Of a DNA stretch of 64,000 nucleotides, positions 56,167 to 64,000 are shown in pieces. The notes beneath the pieces were generated by a model, which was not told where the DNA came from, ran no database searches, and saw nothing but the letters and a program-made list of their open reading frames with translations. The stretch is taken from positions 1,803,925 through 1,867,924 of the forward strand of contig NZ_CP041335.1 in assembly GCF_008033135.1 (NCBI RefSeq), written 5' to 3'. The stretch's first letter is position 1; each line of letters opens with the position of its first letter. The position numbers and the translations under genes were made by a program. Source of the stretch: Chitinolyticbacter meiyuanensis (GTDB lineage Bacteria; Pseudomonadota; Gammaproteobacteria; Burkholderiales; Chitinibacteraceae).

Positions 56167-57078
56167 ATGGCGCGCCTTCCCCCATTGCCTGCGCTGCGTG
56201 CTTTCGAGGCGGTGGCGCGCCTGGGCAGCATGACGCGAGCCGCGGCCGAGCTGCACCTGACCCATAGCGCCATCAGCCACCAGATCCGCGCGATGGAGGA
56301 CGAACTCGACGTGCTGCTATTCCTGCGCCAGGGCAAGCGGCTGCAGCTGACCGACGCTGGCCGGCTCTATGCCATGCAGGTACGGCATGCACTGGGTGCT
56401 ATCGCCTCGGCCACCGAGGAGCTGGTCACCCGGCCCAAGCCGCATCAGCTGGCGGTGGGCACGCTGGCGTCGTTCACCAGCCACTGGCTGTTGGCGCGCC
56501 TGCCGGGGCTGCACCAGCGGCATGCCACGCTGCAGGTGCAATTGCATACGGCGCCCGGGTTTTCCGATCTCAACCTGGAGCGGCTCGATTGCGCGGTGCG
56601 GATGGGGCAGGGGGGCTGGGATGGCGTACATCAGGAGCTGCTGTTTCGCGATCAGCAACTGGTGGTGGCGAGCCCCGGTTTCGCCGGCGGAGCCTTGCCG
56701 AGGACGGTGGCCGAGGTCCACGCCGCGCGCCGCATCGCCGGCGGTGGCGTGAGCTGGCGCGTGTGGTTCGACCAGGCCGGCGTATCCGGCCCGGAGCTGC
56801 CGTGCAGCCTGTGGATCAACGATGCCAATTCGGTGGTCGAGGCGGTGCTGCAAGGCCAGGGTATCGGGCTGATCCGCCGCTCATTGGCGAATGATCTGCT
56901 GCTATCGGGGCGGCTGGTGCCGCTGCCGGGCCCGATGATCGACTACCCGGACCCGTACTGGCTGATCTGGCCACAGCGCAGCGAGGGTGCGGAGAAATTC
57001 CTGCTGTGGCGCGACTGGCTACGCGAGGTGGTGGCGGGGTACCTCGCGGGCCTGTCGCCGTACCCGACGGCAGGCTAG
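56167..57078 (+). CDS. LysR-family regulator, GcvA-like
   Basis: 303 residues. The opening LPPLPALRAFEAVARLGSMTRAAAELHLTHSAISHQI is the GcvA/AmpR type HTH. The effector domain ends with SWRVWFDQAG and PGPMIDYPDPYWLIWPQ. Divergent from DUF2917 across 92 bases, the probable target. AAGGAAA lies ahead of ATG 56167. Confidence 0.86.
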   Translation: MARLPPLPALRAFEAVARLGSMTRAAAELHLTHSAISHQIRAMEDELDVLLFLRQGKRLQLTDAGRLYAMQVRHALGAIASATEELVTRPKPHQLAVGTLASFTSHWLLARLPGLHQRHATLQVQLHTAPGFSDLNLERLDCAVRMGQGGWDGVHQELLFRDQQLVVASPGFAGGALPRTVAEVHAARRIAGGGVSWRVWFDQAGVSGPELPCSLWINDANSVVEAVLQGQGIGLIRRSLANDLLLSGRLVPLPGPMIDYPDPYWLIWPQRSEGAEKFLLWRDWLREVVAGYLAGLSPYPTAG

Positions 57079-57145
57079 GACGCGTGCGCATCCACCCGTG
57101 CCATGGCAGGCGGTACACTGCCGCCTTCAAGCCATTGCCCATGCC

Positions 57146-59530
57146 GTGTTGATCCCGTCGCGCTTCGCTTCCCTGTTGTCCCGATTGCGCCGCTGGCGCG
57201 TGCCGCTGCTCGCGTTGCTGGCTGCCGCGCTGCTGCTGTGGGTACTCGATGCGTTGTTTCCGCCGCCGTTGCCGCGTGAGGAGGCCGGGCTCGTCATCGT
57301 CGATCGCCATGGCACGCCGCTGCGCAACTATCCGGCGGCGAGCGGCGTGTGGCGCTATCCGGTGCGGCTGTCCGAGGTGTCGCCGCTGTATGTCGAAGCG
57401 CTGCTCAATTACGAGGACCGCTGGTTTTACCAGCACGCCGGGGTGAACCCGGTGGCGGTGCTGCGTGCGGCCTGGCAGTGGGGCCGCAGCGGCCACATCG
57501 TTTCCGGCGGCTCCACGCTGACCATGCAGGTGGCGCGCATCCTGGAACCGCCCCCGCGTACCGTGTGGGGCAAGGCGCGGCAGATGCTGCGCGCGCTGCA
57601 GCTGGAATGGCATCTCTCCAAGGACGAGATCCTCACGCTCTACCTCAACCACGCGCCGATGGGCGGCATCGTCGAAGGCGTGGAGATGGCGAGCCGCGCC
57701 TATCTGGGCAAGCCTGCCAAGGCGCTCAGCCATGGTGAGGCGGCCATGCTGGCAGCGCTGCCACAGGCGCCGTCGCGCTTGCGGCCGGATCGCTGGCCCG
57801 ATCGCGCAACCGCCGCGCGCAACAAGGTACTCGACCGGCTGGCTGGCTTTGGCGTGTGGTCACGGGAGATCGCCGAGGATGCCCGCATCGAGCGGGTGAT
57901 TGCCCAGCCGCCGCGTGGCGAATGGCTGGCGCCGCTGGCCGCCGAGCGTCTGCGCGCCGCGGCTCGCAGGCAGGTGGCTGGCCAGCCCAAGCAGCCGGTA
58001 GCGCAGGGCCGGCGCCGGGTGATCGCCAGCATGCTGGATGCCGACATCCAGGCCAACGTCGAGCGCATGCTGCTCGATCGCCTGCCGCTGCTGCCGCCCA
58101 AGGTCTCGATGGCGGTGCTGGTGATGGAGAACGACAGCCTCGCGGTGCGCGGCTACGCCGGCTCCGCCGATTTCGCCGACAACCAGCGCTTTGCCCACGT
58201 CGACATGGTGCGCGGCATCCGCTCGCCTGGCTCCACGCTCAAGCCCTTTCTCTATGCGATGGCGCTGGACGAAGGGCTGATCCATGGCGAAAGCTTGCTC
58301 ACCGACGCGCCGCAATCGTTCGGTGGCTACCAGCCCGGCAATTTCCAGGCTGCGTTCAGCGGGCCGGTCAGCATGTCGGAGGCCTTGCAGCGCTCGCTGA
58401 ACGTACCGGCGGTCGACGTGCTCGATCGCCTCGGGCCCGAGCACTTCGCCGCCCAGCTCGGCAAGGCCGGCCTCAAGCTGCGCATGCAGCGCGGCGCTGC
58501 GCCCAATCTCAGTCTGATCCTCGGCGGCGGCGGCACCACGCTGGAGGAGCTGGTTGGCGCCTACCGCGCGCTGGCGCATGGCGGCGTGGCCGGTAGCCCG
58601 CGGCTGAGCGTTGAGGTGCCACGGCGCGAGGCGCGCATCATGAGCGCCGGGGCTGCTTGGATCGTGCGCGACATCCTCGAAACCGGCGGCCGGCCGGACC
58701 GGCCATTCGCCGGTGGGCCAGCGCGGCTGGCCTGGAAGACCGGCACCAGCTTCGGCTTTCGCGATGCCTGGGCCGTTGGTGTGACCGATGGCTACACGGT
58801 CGGTGTGTGGGTGGGCCGGCCCGACGGCACGCCCAATCCCGGCTTTTTCGGCGCCAACGTGGCAGCGCCGCTGCTGAAGGACATCGTGGCGGCGCTGCCC
58901 GGGGTGACTGGCGCCCGCCGCGGCGTGCGCCCCGCCAGCGTGACCGCAGCACAGATCTGCTGGCCGCTGGGCCTGACTCGCGCCGCGACTGAGTCGGCGC
59001 AATGCCATGAGCTGCGTACCGCGTGGCTGCTGAATGGCGCGGCACCGCCTACGCTGCCGGACCGCTCGCGCGCCGGTGGCCTGATCGACACCATCTGGCT
59101 GGATGCCGCCGGTCGACGGGTCACGCCGGAATGCGATCCGGCCGCGCACGCCGAGCAGGTGGCACGCTGGCCGTTGTGGCTGGAGCCGTGGCTGAGCCCG
59201 GCCATCCGCGCCCGCTATGCGCCGGCCTGGTCGCCCGACTGCCCGCAGCATGTCAGCGCCGCCGCGCTGCGTATCGTCGGCATCGAGTCCGGCAGCGTGG
59301 TGCGCCCGGCGGCGGGCGCCAGCGAAGCGACCGTTTCCGCTGCGCTGCTGGGCAGCGGCGGCGCGGCGTGGTGGCTGCAGAACGGCGAGCTCGTTGCCAG
59401 CAGCGAAGGCGGCGCGGCGGTAAAGCTTACCTTCCGCCACAACGGCCCGGTGCGCCTCACCGCACTGGATGGCAACGGCCGCCACGACAGCGTGGTCTTC
59501 ACCGTGGCGGGCTTCGGCGCTACGCGCTGA
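57146..59530 (+). CDS. pbpC: Penicillin-binding protein 1C
   Basis: Bifunctional class A PBP. 794 residues. Signal-anchor helix VPLLALLAAALLLWVLDAL; GT51 glycosyltransferase with EDRWFYQHAGVNP and GGSTLTMQVARIL; transpeptidase with S363-TLK366 (SPGSTLKPFLY), RSLNVPA and KTGTSFGFRDAW; C-terminal BiPBP_C domain (IVGIESGSVVRP...LDGNGRHDSV). All catalytic motifs are intact. GTG 57146 (or TTG 57149) gives the family N-terminus; the frame is open further upstream but overlaps the LysR gene. PbpC is normally encoded next to alpha-2-macroglobulin and repairs peptidoglycan after attack; here the two are 8 kb apart on the same strand. Confidence 0.92.
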   Translation: MLIPSRFASLLSRLRRWRVPLLALLAAALLLWVLDALFPPPLPREEAGLVIVDRHGTPLRNYPAASGVWRYPVRLSEVSPLYVEALLNYEDRWFYQHAGVNPVAVLRAAWQWGRSGHIVSGGSTLTMQVARILEPPPRTVWGKARQMLRALQLEWHLSKDEILTLYLNHAPMGGIVEGVEMASRAYLGKPAKALSHGEAAMLAALPQAPSRLRPDRWPDRATAARNKVLDRLAGFGVWSREIAEDARIERVIAQPPRGEWLAPLAAERLRAAARRQVAGQPKQPVAQGRRRVIASMLDADIQANVERMLLDRLPLLPPKVSMAVLVMENDSLAVRGYAGSADFADNQRFAHVDMVRGIRSPGSTLKPFLYAMALDEGLIHGESLLTDAPQSFGGYQPGNFQAAFSGPVSMSEALQRSLNVPAVDVLDRLGPEHFAAQLGKAGLKLRMQRGAAPNLSLILGGGGTTLEELVGAYRALAHGGVAGSPRLSVEVPRREARIMSAGAAWIVRDILETGGRPDRPFAGGPARLAWKTGTSFGFRDAWAVGVTDGYTVGVWVGRPDGTPNPGFFGANVAAPLLKDIVAALPGVTGARRGVRPASVTAAQICWPLGLTRAATESAQCHELRTAWLLNGAAPPTLPDRSRAGGLIDTIWLDAAGRRVTPECDPAAHAEQVARWPLWLEPWLSPAIRARYAPAWSPDCPQHVSAAALRIVGIESGSVVRPAAGASEATVSAALLGSGGAAWWLQNGELVASSEGGAAVKLTFRHNGPVRLTALDGNGRHDSVVFTVAGFGATR

Positions 59531-59621
59531 TCCGGTCACAGCTCGGCAATGGTAGCCAAGCGGTGGCTGCAACGCAGATCGCGTGGTGTGGTCTATCGGC
59601 TTTGTCCGCACAGGAGGCATC

Positions 59622-60091
59622 GTGTTGCTCAGGCACTTTGCCGCAAGCGATTTTCCGGAATACTGCCGCTGGTTTGGCGATGCGGAGCTCAATGCTCAGC
59701 TCGGTCCCATGGATGAGGAATGGCTGGCCTACGTGCTGGCCGATCGCGACGGCACGCAGTACAGCGTGGTGCACGACGGCGCATTGGTCGCTGTATCGGT
59801 GTGGTGTGGCTGGATGAGGCCCGTAGCGAGCCATTCATCACCGATCTGGCCGTCCGTCCCGACTTGAAACGCAAGGGGCTTGCCCGCGCCAGCTTGGCGT
59901 TGCTGATGGCAAGTGCGCCGTATCACCATGCCATGCTGTGGCGGGCCAGCGTGGCAGGGGACAACTCGGCTGCGCTGGCCTTGTTCGCGCATCTGGGTTG
60001 GCAGCGCGCCGATCGCGGCGGCGCGGCGGACGGCATGGTCGACCACCAGTACCTGCGCCCGACGCTATCGCAGGAGGGATCGGACACCTGA
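59622..60091 (+). pseudogene. GNAT-family N-acetyltransferase, frameshifted
   Basis: The N-terminal part LLRHFAASDFPEYCRWFGDAEL...GALVAV reads in one frame and the remainder GVVWLDEARSEPFITDLAVRPDLKRKGLARASLALL...GDNSAALALFAHLGW in another. They join at about 59790-59794, where GCTGTATCGGTG needs one extra base. The second part holds the acetyl-CoA loop RKGLARA. AGGAGG at 59612 precedes GTG 59622/TTG 59625. A sequencing error or a recent inactivation; substrate unknown. Confidence 0.75.
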
Positions 60092-60140
60092 GGCCAGTGC
60101 CTGCCATGGTGCCGACGAAAACGCCTGAGAGCAGTGCGTC

Positions 60141-60800
60141 TCAGTCCCGATCAGGCGCACCCAGCGGAAACAGCGGCCGATAAGGACGGGCCTCCTCGAC
60201 GGCGCGGGCAAACGATGGACGCGCGAGCAGTCGGGCGCGGTAGGCGTGCAACGTCGGATAGTGATCGGCGATGCGATGCGTCCAGTCGGCGTAGAACAGC
60301 GAGGGCGCCGCCGCGCAGTCCGCCAGTGTGAACTCGGTACCGGCTGCCCAGGGGCGACCGGCCAGGTGGCCTTCGAGCCAAGCGTAGGCGCGTTCGAGTT
60401 GCTCCACCGTGGTGGCGAACGCATCGCTGCGCTTCGTTGCATCACCGGTCAGTGCACCGCTGACCGCATGTTGCACCGGGCTCATCACGTGTAGATCGAA
60501 GAAGCGATCGAGAAAACGCACGTCGAGCGCGGCCATCGGATCTGCGGGTAGCAGGCGTACCGGGCCGGAGTGGGCGAGCTGCAGGTATTCGATGATGATG
60601 CTGGTCTCGACGATGCTGCGCTCGCCATCGACCAGCAGTGGAAACTTGCGCAGCGGCCAGTGCTGCAGCCAGTCGGCGGCGTGTTGTGGCGTATCCGGGC
60701 CCAGGCAGCGAAATTCGAACGGCGTGGCGTTTTCATACAGCGCGATCAGCGCTTTCTGCGTGTACGACGAGAACGGATGACCGTAGAGCACCAGCGGCAT
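60141..60800 (-). CDS. Glutathione S-transferase family protein
   Basis: 219 residues. Thioredoxin-fold N-domain: LVLYGHPFSSYTQKALIALYE (catalytic Ser/Tyr region), WLQHWPLRKFPLLVDGE with the cis-Pro, and VETSIIIEYLQ (glutathione-binding Glu-Thr/Ser). Helical C-domain with GTEFTLADCAAAPSLFYAD. Cytosolic detoxification enzyme; substrate unknown. Confidence 0.9.
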   Translation of the reverse strand: MPLVLYGHPFSSYTQKALIALYENATPFEFRCLGPDTPQHAADWLQHWPLRKFPLLVDGERSIVETSIIIEYLQLAHSGPVRLLPADPMAALDVRFLDRFFDLHVMSPVQHAVSGALTGDATKRSDAFATTVEQLERAYAWLEGHLAGRPWAAGTEFTLADCAAAPSLFYADWTHRIADHYPTLHAYRARLLARPSFARAVEEARPYRPLFPLGAPDRD

Positions 60801-60980
60801 GGCGTATCACCTGGGAAGGCATCGAGGCTTGCCAGCGTGCTGATCCTGCCGATGAAAAGCAAGCGCGCGCGGCATGGCTGGAGCGACGATCAATAAATGC
60901 ACGGGTTCGTGCTTGCCGCAGCGCGGCAATGCGGTGAAAGTGGGCATCTCAATGCATCCATTCCATGCTCAGGAGCTGCC

Positions 60981-61388
60981 ATGCCCAATGCGTCATCGAA
61001 GGACAAATCTGCCGCTGAGCTGATCGACCAACGCATCGTCGAGCTCGGCGACTGGCGTGGCGAGACGCTGGCACGGATGCGCCAGCTGATCCATGAGGCG
61101 GCGCCGGACGTGGTCGAGACCTGGAAATGGCTGGATACGCCGGTGTGGGAGCACAACGGCATTCTCTGCACGGGCGAATCGTACAAGGCCAAGGTGAAGC
61201 TTACCTTCGCCAAGGGCGCTTCGCTGCCGGATCCGGTGGGCCTGTTCAACGCCAGCCTGGAAGGCAATGTGCGCCGCGCCATCGATATCGGTGCGAACGA
61301 GACGGTGGACGCCGATGCCTTCAAGGCGCTGGTTCGTGCAGCCGTCGCGCTGAATGCTGCCGCTGGCAAGGCCAAGCGGACCAAGTAG
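60981..61388 (+). CDS. DUF1801 (YdhG-like) protein
   Basis: 135 residues. DUF1801 core: WRGETLARMRQLIHEAAPDVVETWKWLDTPVWEHNGILC and KLTFAKGASLPDP. The Ala/Lys-rich C-terminus is variable. ATG 60981 is preceded by AGGAG. Function unknown; family proteins are frataxin-like in fold. Confidence 0.85.
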   Translation: MPNASSKDKSAAELIDQRIVELGDWRGETLARMRQLIHEAAPDVVETWKWLDTPVWEHNGILCTGESYKAKVKLTFAKGASLPDPVGLFNASLEGNVRRAIDIGANETVDADAFKALVRAAVALNAAAGKAKRTK

Positions 61389-61681
61389 CCGGGGCTGCCA
61401 CGAGCGGGACGTGGTCCGTAGTGTGCGCCTGCCGGTGTTGCGGCGTACGTTCCAGGCGTGGCGTGTCGTTACCGGTCTGATTGAGCCATCCGTATCCGTG
61501 CTGCGCCGCTGTGCGCGGTGTCACGGCGCTTGGGTGGAATGATAACGGCATGCCTGCCATCATCAACCTTCGGGCATGGATGCTCGCGTTTGTCGAAGAG
61601 CGCTTTCCTGATCAGGTTCTTTGCGAACATGCGCGGGCGAAGGCTGGCTGTATTCCCACCTTAAACACGAGGAGCGTGAAG

Positions 61682-61951
61682 ATGGTTGAATCGAGAATCG
61701 GGCTTTGGTGCCGCATGGGTGGCGTGCTGCTGACTGCCGGGTTGCTGGCACTCTCCGGTACTGCCCTGGCGACCAAGCAATCGCAGCAGCGCCAGCAGGG
61801 CAGGCAAGTGAACCAGAATGCCAAGCAGGAGGCTCGGCAGGGAAAGATCGACTGCCGTGCAGCAGACAACCAGAGCAATGCCGAGTGCCGCCAGGACAAG
61901 CGCCAAACCAAGCAGGACGGCCGCCAGGAAAAGCGGGATATCAAGTACTGA
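61682..61951 (+). CDS. Small secreted Gln/Arg-rich protein, hypothetical
   Basis: 89 residues. Signal peptide (LWCRMGGVLLTAGLLALSGTALA) followed by a very polar helix made of Gln, Lys, Arg and Asp (KQSQQRQQGRQVNQNAKQEA) with two Cys. GAGGAG precedes ATG 61682; a longer frame upstream has no such support. Possibly a periplasmic, coiled or nucleic-acid-binding peptide; unknown. The ~290 bases before it hold nothing I recognise. Confidence 0.6.
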   Translation: MVESRIGLWCRMGGVLLTAGLLALSGTALATKQSQQRQQGRQVNQNAKQEARQGKIDCRAADNQSNAECRQDKRQTKQDGRQEKRDIKY

Positions 61952-62032
61952 ATCTGAGTGCAGATGCCGGTACCCGCTGACCGTTGTGCCGGAGCCCTAC
62001 AGTCTGAATTCAGCGACATGGCCCTCGCCGAG

Positions 62033-62590
62033 TCAGCAGGCGCGCCGGTAGTGCATCGCGACTGCGCCGTTGCGGAGCGGCGTCGCCGAGACCAGCTCAA
62101 GTTGTCTTGTGCTGGGCAACCCGCTCTCGTACAGGGTCGGGCCGTGGCCGGCGATCCTGGGATGGACCAGTAACTGGTACTCGTCGATCAGATTCAGCCG
62201 GTCTAGTTCGGTTGCGAGCTTGCCGCTACCAAGCAACACGCCGTCTGGCGTCGCGTCTTTGAGCTGCTGTACACCGATGCGCAGATCGCCGGCGATGTGA
62301 TGGCTATTGGTCCATGGGAAGTCCGTTCGCGTCGAGGACACCACATACTTCGGCTTCGCCTCCAGCTTGGCCGCCCACTCGCGTATCGCCGGCGGCGCCC
62401 CCACGTCGCCGCACGCGACCGACGGCCAGTAGCTCTCCATCATCTCGTAGGTAACGCGGCCCCACAGCATCGCGCCGCGCTCGTCCATGAGGCGCGTGAA
62501 GAAGGCGTGTGTTTCGTCGTCGGCGATCCCCTCCTGGTGGTCGACGCAGCCGTCGAGGGTAATGTTGATACTAAAGGTCAAGAGTCCCAT
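62033..62590 (-). CDS. Dihydrofolate-reductase-family protein (RibD C-terminal type)
   Basis: 185 residues. Opening LLTFSINITLDGCVDHQEG, then MLWGRVTYEMMESYW, SHHIAGDLRIGVQQLKD and DGVLLGSGKLATELDRLNLIDEYQLLVHPRIAGHGPTLYE, the typical order in the RibD_C/YyaP group. NADPH-dependent reductase of unknown substrate. Confidence 0.88.
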   Translation of the reverse strand: MGLLTFSINITLDGCVDHQEGIADDETHAFFTRLMDERGAMLWGRVTYEMMESYWPSVACGDVGAPPAIREWAAKLEAKPKYVVSSTRTDFPWTNSHHIAGDLRIGVQQLKDATPDGVLLGSGKLATELDRLNLIDEYQLLVHPRIAGHGPTLYESGLPSTRQLELVSATPLRNGAVAMHYRRAC

Positions 62591-62727
62591 GGTGTCTTTC
62601 GTCCGAGATGCGCTATGAGGCGGCCGTCATCCCGCTCCGAGGGGACAGGTCCAATTTGCGAGGGGCTTACCGCAGACCTCTTCATTCCCGTGCGATGAGG
62701 CTGCTAAGCTGAAACGGCGATTTACGA

Positions 62728-63534
62728 ATGGTGGCGAAAATGGCGAGATCCGAATGGCACACCGTGTTTGCATTGGGCTTGACGGTTGTATTGTCCCTGG
62801 TTCGGGCCGAAGGAAGTCATGCCGCAGAAGTAGTCGATGACCGCACAATCGCCTATTTAGCCCAGGATATCGTGCCCTGCATCACCAGCTCCTCGCCGCC
62901 GCGCGGGGCCTGCATCGACGCCGCCGCACTCTTGGCTGAGCAAACCGGATTACCGATTCGAGTAAAGATCCTGCCTCAGATAAGAGTGGTACGAGAAATA
63001 CGACTTGCGCAGCGTCAGATCACCATTGCAGTTCCGGAGACCATGATTTCAACCGGCAGCACTTCGGTGCGTGTCATTGCCAAGATTGGTCACCTGAGTA
63101 CCTATCTGTTACCTGGCCGCCACCTCGATCCCGCTCATATCGCCGAGTCAGCCGCCTGGAAAGGGAAAACGATTGCCGTGATCCGGGGAGGTTGCCCGGC
63201 ATTGTCAGGACCACTGAAAAACGCCCTCGCGATGCATGTTGCCGAAGCCAGCCAAGCGCTCAAAATGATCCAGCGGAAACGTGTAGATGGGCTGTGTATT
63301 AACGGCCAGGCACTTGCCAACGTGATACGTCGCCCCGGTTTTAGTTGGCAGGATTTCGGCCCCCCGGTTGTCGTTGAACAAAGGGAGCTTTGGTTGCTCG
63401 CCTCTTCCGGGATCACTCAGAATGTAGAAACACAATTGCATGACGCTTCGGCCAAACTGGTTGCGGATGGTGCGTTTCGTCGGTTACTCGCAAGCTATAT
63501 GCAGTCTATGCCGACACCGCTCCAGCTACGCTAG
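62728..63534 (+). CDS. Periplasmic solute-binding-protein-like (family 3), truncated-type
   Basis: 268 residues. Signal peptide up to about residue 32 (HTVFALGLTVVLSLVRAEGSHA). The SBP_bac_3 fold is suggested by ACIDAAALLAEQTGLPIRVKIL, WKGKTIAVIRGG and RVDGLCINGQALANVI. No ABC genes are nearby; it resembles orphan family-3 proteins also seen in signalling. ATG 62740 is an alternative start. Confidence 0.65.
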   Translation: MVAKMARSEWHTVFALGLTVVLSLVRAEGSHAAEVVDDRTIAYLAQDIVPCITSSSPPRGACIDAAALLAEQTGLPIRVKILPQIRVVREIRLAQRQITIAVPETMISTGSTSVRVIAKIGHLSTYLLPGRHLDPAHIAESAAWKGKTIAVIRGGCPALSGPLKNALAMHVAEASQALKMIQRKRVDGLCINGQALANVIRRPGFSWQDFGPPVVVEQRELWLLASSGITQNVETQLHDASAKLVADGAFRRLLASYMQSMPTPLQLR

Positions 63535-63690
63535 TGGATTCATCGCCAAAACAAATTGACTGTCAGCGCCGCGAGCCCCAAGACAGCCAAGAATACCAGC
63601 GCGGCCACGGCTGCAAGCCGCAGTGGGCGCAGGATTGGTTGGGCGCGGGCAAGCCGCTGGATGGCCTGCGCATCCAACGTACACGGTCTG

Positions 63691-63722
63691 AAAAAAAGCC
63701 CCGCGATGTGCGGGGCTTTTAT
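63691..63722 (-). terminator. Terminator of the FG-GAP protein gene
   Basis: AAGCCCCGC-acatc-GCGGGGCTT followed by seven Ts on the minus strand, 38 bases past the stop of the FG-GAP gene. Also usable on the plus strand after the solute-binding protein. Confidence 0.8.
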
Positions 63723-63759
63723 TTGTGCAGCACCGTTCAATACGGCGCATGGCAAGACA

Positions 63760-64000
63760 TTAACGTATGAATAGCCCGGCCAGCGGCACATCGCCATTCG
63801 TTCCCCATTGCACGACCAAATCTTCTTGGCCAGAGGAGTGGCGGATACGCCAAGTACCGTTGTTCGGATTCCAGATGGCGAGATCGGCCTTGCCATCCAC
63901 ATCGTATTGGCCCGGCACCGGAGCGCCACCGTATTGGCCTCCGAAGTACTCCTGCTTGATCGCGCCCGTGGTACTGAGTCGGATCAACCACAAGCCGGTG
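63760..64000 (-). CDS. FG-GAP/VCBS-type repeat protein, 3' end only
   Basis: The visible 79 residues run from the right edge: LWLIRLSTTGAIKQEYFGGQ, then GAPVPGQYDVDGKADLAIWN with TWRIRHSSGQEDLVVQWG and NGDVPLAGLFIR. This is the Asp-rich calcium-binding beta-propeller repeat (GxYDxDGKADxAIW). The start lies beyond the window. Likely secreted or surface-bound. Confidence 0.75.
   Translation of the reverse strand, partial: TGLWLIRLSTTGAIKQEYFGGQYGGAPVPGQYDVDGKADLAIWNPNNGTWRIRHSSGQEDLVVQWGTNGDVPLAGLFIR

Noticed and set aside
63540..63677. Possible 45-residue one-helix membrane protein on the minus strand (TTG start, LRLAAVAALVFLAVLGLAAL)
   Set aside because: The helix is convincing but the frame starts directly behind a strong terminator and has no ribosome site; kept out of the feature list.

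Overview
The window is a 64 kb piece of a GC-rich Gram-negative chromosome. I read it as a betaproteobacterium, probably in or near the chitinolytic Neisseriales (Chitinibacteraceae-like). Evidence: the TamA/TamB outer-membrane module, a betaproteobacterial proteasome homologue, monofunctional RelA, DusC, Hsp33, a flagellin gene with a sigma-28 promoter, and a secreted polysaccharide deacetylase with two chitin-type binding modules. The taxonomic placement is inference from gene content; no rRNA is present.

Layout. 0-8.2 kb: end of an unidentified gene, hisC, tamA-tamB (4-bp overlap, TTG start) and a lipoprotein SGNH/GDSL esterase. 8.2-13.5 kb: a solute-binding protein and comF (minus strand), bioB, tRNA-Gly(CCC), a phage-type dNMP kinase, a frameshifted DUF3147 gene beside a decayed second copy, and two small membrane or glycine-zipper proteins. 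13.5-20 kb: a visibly less GC-rich accessory block with a secreted subtilase and a secreted partner. Both end in three copies of the same cysteine-bracketed ~97-residue repeat. A complete IS3-type element follows. 20-28.4 kb: Ser/Thr kinase, LexA-like repressor with two operator boxes, dusC, a chemoreceptor, relA and a DUF2062 protein.

28.4-37.3 kb: LysR and a divergent DMT exporter, rsgA, phhB, an M48 protease, a membrane protein, then a tightly packed plus-strand run orn-pncC-proteasome homologue-yhcH-hslO that looks like one transcription unit combining RNA turnover, NAD recycling and protein quality control. 37.4-43.3 kb: MFS transporter, the chitin-binding deacetylase, an isolated flagellin carrying a metallopeptidase domain (flagellinolysin type), and a three-domain YbaY/MliC/META lipoprotein. 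43.5-59.5 kb: a thioester alpha-2-macroglobulin, TraB/GumN protein, PAS-PAS-GGDEF-EAL protein, FMN riboswitch plus type II lumazine synthase, an MDR oxidoreductase with divergent LysR, a DUF2917/LysR pair and pbpC, the usual partner of bacterial alpha-2-macroglobulin. 59.6-64 kb: a frameshifted GNAT gene, glutathione S-transferase, DUF1801, a small secreted protein, a DHFR-like protein, another solute-binding protein and the 3' end of an FG-GAP-type repeat protein.

The most unusual content is the subtilase/partner pair with its shared triple-repeat C-terminus. The proteolytic flagellin, the proteasome-homologue operon and the GAAC-N4-GTTC regulated LexA-like repressor come next. Function statements rest on motif reading by eye; no homology search or folding program was run.
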